A stretch of 45,312 bases of DNA from Opitutia bacterium Tous-C8FEB (GTDB lineage: Bacteria; Verrucomicrobiota; Verrucomicrobiia; Opitutales; Opitutaceae). The stretch covers positions 1 through 45,312 of the forward strand of contig NEUZ01000005.1 of the NCBI GenBank assembly GCA_002304435.1, in the 5' to 3' direction. Shown one piece after another: positions 17,539 to 25,791 of the stretch. A program made the translations under genes and the position numbers. The notes beneath the pieces are model-generated. The model did no database searches, was not told where the DNA came from, and saw only the letters and a list, made by a program, of their open reading frames with translations. The first letter of the stretch is position 1. Every line of letters begins with the position of its first letter.

Positions 17539-18807
17539 TTAGCTCCGGAGGCGCACGTGCGGATGCTCGCCGTGCACAATGTCGCACCAGTCGCCGTCCG
17601 CGAGGATGGAAAGGCGCGCCGCCTCCACCACCAGCTCGTTGTCGGCGGAATTCGCGGGCGTCGCCAACAGGCCCGCCCGGTCAATCTCCTGCATGATCGC
17701 GCGCCGGCGTTCCAGCGCCGCTACGGCGTCGAGGCCGGCGGTCTCCCCTTCCAGCCGCCGCATCGCCTCCAAATGGGCGGCCACAGACTCGAACCCGTAC
17801 CCCGCGGGACGATACCCCGGCCCAGTCCACGGCACCAACCGATAGAAGTCCGGGCTGCAGTAATTGTAGCGCGAGCCGCCGCAGCCGATGTTGTCCAGGT
17901 ACGAGTGGCGCACGCCGCGGTCCTGGTCGTTGTGCTGGATCATCCCGCCCCGATCCTTGCCCTCGCAGTACATCAGCAGGCCCTGGTCATTGCTGCCCGC
18001 CGCATCATCCGGGTAGCCGAGGCCGTCGATCACGGACAGGATCGCCCCGTTCTCGTAACGAACGCGCCCATTGGCCCACATATAGCCCTCGTTGCCGTTG
18101 GGGAACCGGCCCTTCACCCCGCTTACGGAGACGCCCACGGGGCGCAGTCCGGTGATAAACTGCACGAGGTCGAAGTAGTGGCAGCCCACATACACAAACG
18201 GATCGGTCTGGTCGGTCGTGAACCAGTTCTGGAAATTGGAGCGCCGGTAATAGTAGGGCTCGATCATCCGGGCCTCGCCGATGCGGAACTCCCCGAAGTG
18301 CCCCAGCCCATACTGCCGCCGCGCCATCAGCGCACGCGTGTCGAGCCGCTTATGGTACTCGACGCCCACGAACAGGCCCCGCGCCCGCGCCTCGCGCTCA
18401 ATCTCCACTGCCTGCGCGTGCTGTAAAACTAGGGGCTTCACGCACAGCACGTGCTGCTCGCACCGCAGCGCCTCCATCACCATCTCGAAGTGCAGCTGGT
18501 CCGGCGTCGCGATAATCACCGCCTGCCGCGGCCGCGCCTCCGCCAGCAGCCGCCGATACAGGTCCGGCTGCCGCTCGGTCTCCGGCGCCCGCACATCCGG
18601 GTACGCCTCGAAATCCTGGCCCGGGAACGCCGCCTGCAAATCCGCGCCCTCCTTCAGCGCCCGGATGCGCGCCGAACTCTGCGCACACACCCGGATCCGG
18701 GAGACCGCGCCGAGGCGCTGCAGGTGGTAAACCGAGGGGAGGATCAGATCGTAGGTGATCATCCCCCCGCCGATGATCAAGACGTCGAGGGCGGGTTTGG
18801 GCGGCAT
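17539..18807 (-). CDS. Gfo/Idh/MocA family NAD(P)-dependent oxidoreductase
   Basis: A 422-residue enzyme with an N-terminal Rossmann fold (VLIIGGGMITYDL, residues 9-21), the catalytic-type Lys124 in CVKPLVLQ where relatives have EKP, and the His210/Asp213 pair in CHYFDLVQFITG. Members oxidise or reduce hydroxyls of sugars, inositols and similar polyols. The ATG at 18807 starts exactly at the fold. It is longer than the 330-390 residues usual for the family, with extra sequence around 240-330 (GYPDDAAGSNDQG, NIGCGGSRYNYCSPDF). It lies 54 bases downstream of lacI and 5 bases upstream of the aminotransferase, so it probably shares regulation with the receptor across the operator. Confidence 0.88.
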   Translation of the reverse strand: MPPKPALDVLIIGGGMITYDLILPSVYHLQRLGAVSRIRVCAQSSARIRALKEGADLQAAFPGQDFEAYPDVRAPETERQPDLYRRLLAEARPRQAVIIATPDQLHFEMVMEALRCEQHVLCVKPLVLQHAQAVEIEREARARGLFVGVEYHKRLDTRALMARRQYGLGHFGEFRIGEARMIEPYYYRRSNFQNWFTTDQTDPFVYVGCHYFDLVQFITGLRPVGVSVSGVKGRFPNGNEGYMWANGRVRYENGAILSVIDGLGYPDDAAGSNDQGLLMYCEGKDRGGMIQHNDQDRGVRHSYLDNIGCGGSRYNYCSPDFYRLVPWTGPGYRPAGYGFESVAAHLEAMRRLEGETAGLDAVAALERRRAIMQEIDRAGLLATPANSADNELVVEAARLSILADGDWCDIVHGEHPHVRLRS

Positions 18808-18861
18808 AACGAAAGGGGAAGCACGGGGCGGAAGGACGCGGGAAGCGAGCGGGAAGCGGTT

Positions 18862-19863
18862 TCAGGCGGATTCCCGCACCACGAGTTCTCCCGGCAGCAA
18901 GACCTGCGGCGCGGTCCCGGCGCGAGCCGGGCCGGCCCCCGCCACCCACGCGAAGGCGGTCCGCGCCAGCTCCGCCACCGGCTGACGGATGGTGGTCAAA
19001 GCCGGAGTCAGCGCTTCCGCCAGCGGCAGGTCATCGAACCCAGTCACCGCCATCGCCTCAGGCACCGCGAGCCCGCTCTCCTGCAAGGCGCGCAACACGC
19101 CGATCGCGATCGCGTCACCCGCGGCCAGCAGGGCCTGCGGCCGCTCACCGCCGCGGCCCAGCAACTCACGGGTGGCCTGCAAACCCGCCGCCGCCCCCGA
19201 CTCGGACCGCGTGACGCCCCACTCCGGCCGCGACCCGAAGCCCAGCGCCGCCGCCTGCTCCTCGAACACGCGCCGCCGCTCTCGGTGCGCCGGCAGGGCA
19301 TCGGCGATGAACCCCACCCGCCGGATCCCGCGACTGCTCAGGTGCCTCAGCAGCGCCGCGATGCCCCGCGCGCTATCCACGGCCACCGTCGCGTGCGTGG
19401 CCCCCGGACTCGTCCCAATGCGCGCCACCGGCAGCCCCCGGGCCAGAAAAGCCTCCAGCCAGTTCTCCCGCCCGCCGCTGCCCACGATGATCAGCCCGCT
19501 GATGCCGTGCTTGGCCAGCGGGCGCAGCGCGTCCGGATCCTCCCGCCGCTGCTCGAACCCCGTCAGCACCAACGTGTGGTCCTCCCGGTGCGCCAGCCGC
19601 TGCAACGCACCAATCAGCGCGCCCAAAAACGGGTCCTCGAAGTCGTACACCACCACCCCCAGCGTCCGGCTCGACACTCCCCGCAAAATACGCGCCGTCG
19701 CATTGGGCACGTACCCCAGGTCCGCCGCCGTCCGGCGAATCGACGCCACCGTCGTCGCCGCCGCCCCGATCTCCTCCGCCTTCCCCCCCAAGACCCGCGA
19801 GACCAACGTCACCGACACCCCCAGCCGGGAGGCGATGTCCTTTTGGGTGATCGTGGGCGTCAC
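18862..19863 (-). CDS. LacI family transcriptional regulator
   Basis: DNA-binding repressor of 333 residues. The N-terminal HTH is TITQKDIASRLGVSVTLVSRVL (residues 4-25), followed by a hinge (GYVPNATARILRG) and a periplasmic-binding-protein-like sensor domain (TLGVVVYDFEDPF, then VTGFDDLPLAEALTPALTTIRQP). The GTG at 19863 is chosen because it lies three codons before the HTH, as is normal; a TTG at 19893 is possible, and the track start at 20178 lies inside the divergent receptor gene. It heads the oxidoreductase-aminotransferase operon. The 24-bp palindrome 34 bases upstream is its likely operator, implying autoregulation and control of the divergent TonB receptor by a sugar-like effector. 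Confidence 0.92.
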   Translation of the reverse strand: MTPTITQKDIASRLGVSVTLVSRVLGGKAEEIGAAATTVASIRRTAADLGYVPNATARILRGVSSRTLGVVVYDFEDPFLGALIGALQRLAHREDHTLVLTGFEQRREDPDALRPLAKHGISGLIIVGSGGRENWLEAFLARGLPVARIGTSPGATHATVAVDSARGIAALLRHLSSRGIRRVGFIADALPAHRERRRVFEEQAAALGFGSRPEWGVTRSESGAAAGLQATRELLGRGGERPQALLAAGDAIAIGVLRALQESGLAVPEAMAVTGFDDLPLAEALTPALTTIRQPVAELARTAFAWVAGAGPARAGTAPQVLLPGELVVRESA

Positions 19864-19897
19864 AGCGGCAGGAGGCCGCCAGCCCCCCTCCAAGTCG

Positions 19898-19921
19898 TCA
19901 ATCTCAAACGTGTGAGATTGA
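19898..19921. promoter_or_regulatory. Near-perfect 24-bp palindrome, probable LacI-family operator
   Basis: The top strand reads TCAATCTCAAAC|GTGTGAGATTGA. The two half-sites match at 11 of 12 positions around a central CG, the classic layout of LacI/GalR operators. It lies between lacI (minus) and the TonB receptor (plus), 34 bases from the lacI start and 114 from the receptor start. A direct repeat gagattgagatt overlaps its right edge and may give a second, weaker contact. Confidence 0.75.
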
Positions 19922-20035
19922 GATTTGGCCGGCTTTGAGGGCTCCCTTGACCAATTGCTGCCGGGTTCGCCAAGGATTGCGGATTGCCGGGCGAATCCTC
20001 GGGCGGATAGCCTTCGCCCCTCACCCTGCGGAACC

Positions 20036-22912
20036 GTGCCCCACACCCAACTCCTCCCCACCGTCCTCGCTTCCCTTGTCCTCGCGCTCCTAGCGGCCTC
20101 CGCCGACGCCCAGACGGCTCCGGCCCCGGCCTCTTCCGCGGCGCGTTCCCCTACCACGGGCACCAGCGAGGCACCCATCGCCCTCTCCCCCTTTGAGGTC
20201 CGCCCCGAAGAGGACTCCGGCTACCAGGCGGCCAACACGACCAGCGGCTCGCGCCTCAACGCCAAGCTGAAGGACACCCCCGCCGCGGTCTCGCCCTTCA
20301 CCAAGGAGTTTCTCTCCGACATCGGCGCCACCGACCTCGAGTCGATGCTGGCCTACGCCACCAACGTCGAACGCGAGGTCGAGGACTCCTCGAATGGCTT
20401 CAACAACCCGCCCGGCCGCGATTCCACCGGCAATGACTTCCGCTTCCGGGTTCGCGGCGTCGCCGGATCCTCCTCGGTCAACTACGCCCAGTCCGCCGTC
20501 CCCGTGGACTTGTACAACATCGAGCGCGCCGAGATCGCGAGCGGCCCCAACTCCATCCTCTTCGGCCTCGGCGCCCCCGGCGGCACGGTCGCGCTCTCCA
20601 GCAAGTTCGCCCAACTCCGCCGCAACGCCACGAGCGCCAAGACGGTCGTAGGCTCCTGGGACTACTTCCGGCACGAAGTGGACCACAACCAAGTGCTCAT
20701 CCGCGGCCAACTCGGTCTCCGCCTGCTCGGCCTCTACCAGGACGCCAAGGGCTGGCGCCAATGGGACTTCAATGAACAGCGCCGCCTTACCGCCGCCTTC
20801 AGCTATCAGCCGTGGGCGCGGACCGCGATCCGTGGCAGCTACCAAGGCGGCGACTCCGCCAACAACACCTCCCTGCCTTGGAACGCCGCCAATTCCGTCA
20901 CCTCTTGGCTCGACGCCGGCCGGCCCGTCGCCGACGGCGCCGCCATCCCCACCACCACGGCCTTCGGCACCGGGAACCGCTACACCTTCGTCGGGCAGGA
21001 CAACGCGGTCTACAATCTCCGCTCGGAACTGTTCAGCCAGCGCGCCCCGAGCAACACCCTCGTTTCCCCCACGCTGATGGGCTATGCCTACAACCTCACC
21101 GGCCCGGGCGGCGTCCGCACGCAGAACTTCAACGAGTGGCAGCTCAAGGTGGAGCAGCGCTTCTCCCGCACCGTCGTCGCGGAGTTCGCCTATTTCCACA
21201 ACGTGAACCGCATCCTCACGCGCGGGAACGTGAACCCCAACCTCTTCCTCACCGGCGACCCCAACCCCAATATTCCCACCTCCGCGCTCACGGTCGTGCC
21301 TAACCCGCGCGTGCGCCAACTCTACTTGGAGGACAACTGGAGCCGCGATCCGTTCAAAGACCGCAACGAAATCTATCGCCTGAGCGCCGCCTGGGAGCCC
21401 GACTTCGGCCGCTGGTTCGGCCGCCACCGCCTCGCCGGCCTCGCCGAGTTCACCCGCCAGGACCGCGTCCGCCGCTGGCAGAACGAGATCTTGGTCAACC
21501 AGGACAACCTCGCCATCTCCAATGCCGCCAACCCCGAGGCCGCCGCCAACCAGCCTTGGCGGCGCCGCTACGTCACCGAGGGCCGCTTCGAGACCTACTT
21601 CGCCGGCGACCCCACCCAGACCATCCCGGAGTTCACCCTCGGCGCGAACACCTACCGCTCGCACTTCGCGTCCCGCACCCGCTCGAACTCCCACACCATC
21701 CAGGAGGCGCGCTCGCTGATGTTCGCCGCGCAGAGCTTCTGGCTGCGGGAGCGCCTCGTCACCACCCTCGGGTACCGCGTCGACCCGATCGAGTTCCAGA
21801 CCTACGACCAAGCACGCATCACCGACCCCCGCGACCCGCGCTACACCTCGCGCCGCTTCGCCCTCAACGAGTGGGACTTCAACGGCGTCATCGCGGTGAA
21901 CAAATACCGCCCCACCACCTTCACCGCCGGCGCCGTGCTGCACGTGCTCCCACGGGTGTCCGTCTTCTACAATGAATCGCGCAACAGCGGTACGCCGCGC
22001 CTCGACCGCACGGTCCTACCCACCGGCAAGACGCCCCCGCCCACCGAGGGGCTCGGTCAGGACTTCGGCCTGATGCTCGATGTGCTCGGCGACGACCGCC
22101 TCTTCTTCCGCCTCGGCGCCTACGAGACCCGCCAGACCAAGGACGCGGCGATCATCCCCGACGGCCTGTCCGTCAACACCTCGACCTCCCTCGGGGGCAC
22201 GGCGATGGTCAACATCTACAACGCCCTCCTCGCCGCGGGGCGCATCACGCAGGCCCAGTTCGATTCCGAGCTGAAGTTCTACAACGCGGCCACCATCGAC
22301 GCGGTCACCAAGGGCTGGGAGGCGGAATTCATCGCCAACCCGACCAAGGCGCTCACCCTCCGCCTCGGGGTCTCCTACTCCAAGCGGCGGCGCGAGAATT
22401 TCTTCGCCGAGGTCTATGGCTACTTTGCCGAGTGGGAACCGCGCTGGCGCGCCGCCGCGGCGGGGGATGCCTCCCTGCTCGCGACGGTGAACCAGCAGTT
22501 GGCGACCGCGTACGAGAACATCGACAGTATGGCCGCGCTCCAGAACAGCGGCTTCGGCACGCGCCCCTACAAGGCCAACCTGACCGCGCGCTACCGCTTC
22601 GCCGAGGGCCGGCTGAAGGGGGCCTTCGTCGGCGGCGCCGGCCGCTTCCAGAGCCGCAACCTCACGCGCATCTCCCAAATTGACGGCCGCCAGATCTGGG
22701 GCACCCCCACCCTCTTCGCGGACGCCTTCGCCGGCTACCGCTTCCTCGTCCCCGGTCGGCGGCTCCCGATGAACGTGCAGCTGAACGTACGCAATGCGTT
22801 CAACAGCTACCTGGTCGGGATCGGTCGCCTGAACGCCCGGGAGAACGGCTACCTCCGGGTCTACCTCAACGAGCCCCGCAACTACCGCCTCACCGTCAGC
22901 GCGGACTTCTGA
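20036..22912 (+). CDS. TonB-dependent outer-membrane receptor
   Basis: A 958-residue TonB-dependent receptor. The GTG at 20036 gives a proper signal peptide (LLPTVLASLVLALLAASADAQ). A TonB-box-like ALSPFEVRPEEDSGY follows near residue 50, then the plug (RVRGVAGSSSVNYAQS, ERAEIASGPNSILFGLGAPGG) and a barrel ending RLTVSADF with the expected C-terminal Phe. The SPFEV/DSGYQAANTTSGSRLN opening is common in receptors of Opitutaceae. The track start at 19925 lies in the regulatory region. It is divergent from lacI and probably repressed by it, so it should import the compound processed by the oxidoreductase and aminotransferase. Confidence 0.92.
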   Translation: MPHTQLLPTVLASLVLALLAASADAQTAPAPASSAARSPTTGTSEAPIALSPFEVRPEEDSGYQAANTTSGSRLNAKLKDTPAAVSPFTKEFLSDIGATDLESMLAYATNVEREVEDSSNGFNNPPGRDSTGNDFRFRVRGVAGSSSVNYAQSAVPVDLYNIERAEIASGPNSILFGLGAPGGTVALSSKFAQLRRNATSAKTVVGSWDYFRHEVDHNQVLIRGQLGLRLLGLYQDAKGWRQWDFNEQRRLTAAFSYQPWARTAIRGSYQGGDSANNTSLPWNAANSVTSWLDAGRPVADGAAIPTTTAFGTGNRYTFVGQDNAVYNLRSELFSQRAPSNTLVSPTLMGYAYNLTGPGGVRTQNFNEWQLKVEQRFSRTVVAEFAYFHNVNRILTRGNVNPNLFLTGDPNPNIPTSALTVVPNPRVRQLYLEDNWSRDPFKDRNEIYRLSAAWEPDFGRWFGRHRLAGLAEFTRQDRVRRWQNEILVNQDNLAISNAANPEAAANQPWRRRYVTEGRFETYFAGDPTQTIPEFTLGANTYRSHFASRTRSNSHTIQEARSLMFAAQSFWLRERLVTTLGYRVDPIEFQTYDQARITDPRDPRYTSRRFALNEWDFNGVIAVNKYRPTTFTAGAVLHVLPRVSVFYNESRNSGTPRLDRTVLPTGKTPPPTEGLGQDFGLMLDVLGDDRLFFRLGAYETRQTKDAAIIPDGLSVNTSTSLGGTAMVNIYNALLAAGRITQAQFDSELKFYNAATIDAVTKGWEAEFIANPTKALTLRLGVSYSKRRRENFFAEVYGYFAEWEPRWRAAAAGDASLLATVNQQLATAYENIDSMAALQNSGFGTRPYKANLTARYRFAEGRLKGAFVGGAGRFQSRNLTRISQIDGRQIWGTPTLFADAFAGYRFLVPGRRLPMNVQLNVRNAFNSYLVGIGRLNARENGYLRVYLNEPRNYRLTVSADF

Positions 22913-22943
22913 CCGCCGCCGCGGCCCCGGCCGGGGAGGACCG

Positions 22944-22964
22944 CGAACCCGCTCGGCGGGTTCG
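22944..22964. terminator. Stem-loop between TonB receptor and tRNA-Cys
   Basis: A perfect 9-bp stem, cgaacccgc/gcgggttcg, with a 3-nt loop lies in the 58-base gap between the receptor stop and the convergent tRNA-Cys. No T-tract is seen. Its place suggests it ends transcription from one or both sides. Confidence 0.45.
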
Positions 22965-22970
22965 GGAAAT

Positions 22971-23045
22971 TGGAGGCGCGGGCCGGAATTGAACCGGCGC
23001 ATAGAGGTTTTGCAGACCTCGGCCTTACCACTTGGCTACCGCGCC
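22971..23045 (-). tRNA. tRNA-Cys (anticodon GCA)
   Basis: On the minus strand the acceptor GGCGCGG/CCGCGCC, the anticodon stem GAGGT/ACCTC with loop CTGCAAA (anticodon GCA), and the T-arm GCCGG-TTCAATT-CCGGC form a full cloverleaf. The discriminator is U, the identity base for Cys, and the 3' CCA is genome-encoded. Confidence 0.96.
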
Positions 23046-23115
23046 CTTTCGGGAATGGGGAAATTCGCGCGGCGGTCGCGGCACCGCAAGCCGAAACACG
23101 ACTCACCGCCCCGCT

Positions 23116-23340
23116 TCAGAACCGCAGCGGCGGGTTCGGATGCCCGCAGCGCGGGCACCGCGTGCCCCCCCCGGCCCGGGGCGCCCCGTAAACCGCATCG
23201 CACCGCACGCAGTGGTGCGCCGCAGGCCGGGCCGCGGACCCTCCCCGCCGCTCCCAGCGCTCGTAAAACACCCATAGCACCCCAAGGACGCCGAGGCTCA
23301 GACCCGCGAGCACGGCCATTCCGGTGGAGAGGGGAAACAT
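23116..23340 (-). CDS. Small membrane-anchored zinc-ribbon protein
   Basis: A 74-residue protein with one transmembrane helix near the N-terminus (MAVLAGLSLGVLGVLWVFY, about 8-26), a short basic stretch, then a zinc ribbon of two Cys pairs, CVRC (44-47) and CPRC (62-65, followed by GHPNPPL). The layout places the ribbon in the cytoplasm if the positive-inside rule holds (WERRGG follows the helix). It lies just past the rplQ terminator and before tRNA-Cys, so it probably has its own promoter. I cannot assign a function; single-helix zinc ribbons often help fold or anchor larger complexes. Confidence 0.65.
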   Translation of the reverse strand: MFPLSTGMAVLAGLSLGVLGVLWVFYERWERRGGSAARPAAHHCVRCDAVYGAPRAGGGTRCPRCGHPNPPLRF

Positions 23341-23378
23341 CTGCCAGCGCTACCGCTGCCCTCGCCCCCGCGCGAACC

Positions 23379-23411
23379 AAAAAAAGGCGCCGGACCACAC
23401 GGTCCGGCGCC
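23379..23411 (-). terminator. Strong intrinsic terminator of the ribosomal superoperon
   Basis: On the minus strand a perfect 11-bp stem GGCGCCGGACC/GGTCCGGCGCC with a 4-base loop is followed directly by seven T residues (top strand aaaaaaa at 23379-23385). It lies 23 bases after the rplQ stop and ends the str-S10-spc-alpha transcript. Confidence 0.93.
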
Positions 23412-23434
23412 CGGGAAACCAACGTGAGCTCGAC

Positions 23435-23953
23435 TCAGGCCTTCGTCTCGCCCGCGGCCGGAGCCGGGGCGTCCGCGGCGGGGGCGGCGGTCTCGGCCGG
23501 CGCGCTCGCCTTGGCCTTGCCCTTGCCCTTCGCGGCACGGCGACCGGAGGACTTCTTGTAGCCCGGATCGTCCGCTTTCACGAACTCGATCAAAGCCATC
23601 TCCGCGGCATCGCTGATGCGGCGCTGGCCGAGCTTGTAAATGCGGGTGTAGCCGCCCGCCCGCTGCGCGAACTGCTGGTGCAGCTCGTTGAAGAGCTTGG
23701 TCACCGCGGTCTCGTTGCGGATGTCCGCGAGGGCGAGACGGCGCAGATGGATCGCATCCTTCTTCTCGGCCTTGGCCGCGGCGCGCTTGGCCTTGGTAAC
23801 GGCCTTCTCGATGAAGGGACGCAGGGCCTTGGCCTTGGTCAGCGTGGTCTCGATCCGCCCGTGCTCGATGAGCGAGGCGGCGAGGTTGGAGAGCATCGCC
23901 CGGCGATGCTCGCGGGTGACGCCCAGGGAGGCGTGGTGCTTATTATGACGCAT
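23435..23953 (-). CDS. rplQ: 50S ribosomal protein L17
   Basis: L17 sits near the exit of the peptide tunnel in the large subunit. The 172-residue product opens MRHNKHHASLGVTREHRRAML and contains the family block GGYTRIYKLGQRRISDAAEMALIEFV. E. coli L17 is 127 residues; here the extra part is mainly a C-terminal Lys/Ala/Pro tail from about residue 133. It is the last gene of the superoperon, separated from rpoA by 131 bases holding a long stem-loop, and followed by a strong terminator. Confidence 0.97.
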   Translation of the reverse strand: MRHNKHHASLGVTREHRRAMLSNLAASLIEHGRIETTLTKAKALRPFIEKAVTKAKRAAAKAEKKDAIHLRRLALADIRNETAVTKLFNELHQQFAQRAGGYTRIYKLGQRRISDAAEMALIEFVKADDPGYKKSSGRRAAKGKGKAKASAPAETAAPAADAPAPAAGETKA

Positions 23954-24040
23954 GGTGGGTTGGGTTTAACCCGCCTCCGATCGGCAATCCGGCCGCAGCG
24001 TAGGGCGGCGACGGACGGCGCGCAGGCGGGGAAAGGGGTG

Positions 24041-24075
24041 CTCTCCGGCCGGACCGACGAGGTTCGGCCGGAGAG
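24041..24075 (-). other. 15-bp stem-loop between rpoA and rplQ
   Basis: Arms ctctccggccggacc and ggttcggccggagag pair over 15 positions (one G-T pair) around the loop gacga, 9 bases past the rpoA stop. On the minus strand it is followed by CACCCCTTTCCCC, a weak pyrimidine tract. It may partly terminate, be an RNase III site, or bind a protein, setting rplQ output apart from rpoA. Confidence 0.6.
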
Positions 24076-24084
24076 CGGGAGGGA

Positions 24085-25086
24085 TCAGGCTTCCTTCTTC
24101 GCCTCGAGGAGGCGCTCGTCGAACTTCATTCCGAGCGAGAGCCCGAGCGCCTCGAGCTTCTCCTTGATCTCGTTGAGCGACTTCTTGCCGAAGTTACGGT
24201 ACTTGAGCATCTCCTGCTCCGTCTTCATCGCGAGCTCGCCGACCGTGGTGATGTTCGCGTTGTTCAGGCAGTTGGCGGCGCGGACCGATAGCTCGATCTC
24301 GTTCACCGACATATTGAGCAGCTTGCGGAGCTTATTCTGCTCCTCGCTGACCTCGGAGTGCTGGTTCTCGAACTCGTACTGCTCCTCGCTCACCCGGTCG
24401 AAGACGTCCAAGTGATGCTTCAGGATCGAGGCCGACTGCTTGAGGGCGTCGTCCGGCGTGATGCGGCCGTCGGTCCAGACCTCCAGGATCAGCTTGTCGT
24501 AATCGGTGATCTGACCGACGCGGGTGGCCTCGACGGCATACTTAACCAAGCGCACCGGGGAGAACAGCGAGTCGATCGGGATCACACCGATCGCCTGGTC
24601 CTCCTTCTTGTTGGCTTCGCCGGGGAAATAACCGCGGCCGGTCTTGATCTCGATCTCGGCCTCGAAAGTCCGCTTGTGGTCGAGCGTGCAGATCACCTGC
24701 TCCGGGTTCATCACCTTGATGTTGGCGTCGGACTGAATGTCCGCCGCGGTGACCGCCCCGGCCTTGGTGGCACGGATGAGCAAGGAGATCGGCTCGCGCT
24801 TCTGCGAGACGATGAGGATCTTCTTTAGGTTAAGGACGATGTCGGTGACGTCCTCGACGACCCCGTCGATGGACTGGAACTCGTGGTTCACGCCGTCGAT
24901 CTTGATGGAGGAGATGGCGGCGCCCTCAATGGAGCTGAGCAGCACCCGCCGAAGGGAGTTCCCGATGGTGTGGCCGTAGCCGGCCTCAAAGGGCTCCGCG
25001 ATGAACTTCGCATAGGTGGGCGTAGCGCCCTCCTCGACCTTGGTGAGCTTGCTGGGGAGTTCGAACTTTCCGAGGCGTTTTGGCAT
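24085..25086 (-). CDS. rpoA: DNA-directed RNA polymerase subunit alpha
   Basis: Alpha subunit of RNA polymerase, 333 residues, which dimerises to nucleate assembly and binds UP elements and activators through its C-terminal domain. The N-terminal domain shows GHTIGNSLRRVLLSSIEGAAI. The CTD with its helix-hairpin-helix reads LNNANITTVGELAMKTEQEM then FGKKSLNEIKEKL. Length and domain order are normal. It is 51 bases downstream of rpsD, as in the usual alpha operon. Confidence 0.98.
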   Translation of the reverse strand: MPKRLGKFELPSKLTKVEEGATPTYAKFIAEPFEAGYGHTIGNSLRRVLLSSIEGAAISSIKIDGVNHEFQSIDGVVEDVTDIVLNLKKILIVSQKREPISLLIRATKAGAVTAADIQSDANIKVMNPEQVICTLDHKRTFEAEIEIKTGRGYFPGEANKKEDQAIGVIPIDSLFSPVRLVKYAVEATRVGQITDYDKLILEVWTDGRITPDDALKQSASILKHHLDVFDRVSEEQYEFENQHSEVSEEQNKLRKLLNMSVNEIELSVRAANCLNNANITTVGELAMKTEQEMLKYRNFGKKSLNEIKEKLEALGLSLGMKFDERLLEAKKEA

Positions 25087-25137
25087 GGCGGGGGAGTTCT
25101 GCAGGTGAAGAAACGTGGGTGGGACCGGAGGCCGCGC

Positions 25138-25749
25138 TTAGAACCGCGAGTAGAACTCGACGATCAGCTGCTCGTTGACTTCCTGCGTCATCTCCTCGCG
25201 GGTAGGGAGGCGGACGACGGTGGCCTTAAAGGCCTCGGGATTCATCGTGAGCCAGCCCGGAACATTCCGGATGCGGCTCTCTTCGAGGCAGCGGGTGGCC
25301 AGCTGGCGGGAGGCCGGGGTGTTCTTCACCTCGATCTCATCGCCGGCCTGAACATTGTAGCTCGCGATGTCGACCTTGTGGCCGTTCACGCGGATATGGC
25401 CGTGGTTGACGAACTGGCGGGCGGCCGCGCGGCTCTTGGCGAGACCGAGCAGGTAGACCGTGCTGTCCAGGCGGGTCTCGAGGAGCTGCAGGAAGCGCTC
25501 GCCAGTGACGCCGCGCTCGCGCTTCGCGATCTCGAAGACGCGGCGGAACTGGCGCTCCAGCAGGCCGTAGATGTAACGGAGCTTCTGCTTCTCATTGAGG
25601 CCGACGGCGTATTCGGAGACTTTCCGGCGCAGCTTCGGGCCGTGCTGGCCGGGCGGATAGCCGCGGCGCTCGAGCGCCTTGCCGGAGCCGAGCAGGTGCT
25701 GGCCAAAGCGGCGGCTGATGCGGGTGGTGGGGCCGGTGTAACGAGCCAT
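25138..25749 (-). CDS. rpsD: 30S ribosomal protein S4
   Basis: Primary 16S rRNA-binding protein of the small-subunit body, 203 residues. MARYTGPTTRISRRFG is the zinc-free N-terminus (no Cys cluster), and RLDSTVYLLGLAKSRAAARQFVNHGHIRVNG is the S4 RNA-binding domain. It lies in the alpha-operon order S13-S11-S4-alpha. In E. coli S4 represses this operon; whether that holds here cannot be seen. Confidence 0.98.
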   Translation of the reverse strand: MARYTGPTTRISRRFGQHLLGSGKALERRGYPPGQHGPKLRRKVSEYAVGLNEKQKLRYIYGLLERQFRRVFEIAKRERGVTGERFLQLLETRLDSTVYLLGLAKSRAAARQFVNHGHIRVNGHKVDIASYNVQAGDEIEVKNTPASRQLATRCLEESRIRNVPGWLTMNPEAFKATVVRLPTREEMTQEVNEQLIVEFYSRF

Positions 25750-25791
25750 GGTAAATCCTGGTGCGAAGGGTTGTGGAGGAGGCGCGCGGGC

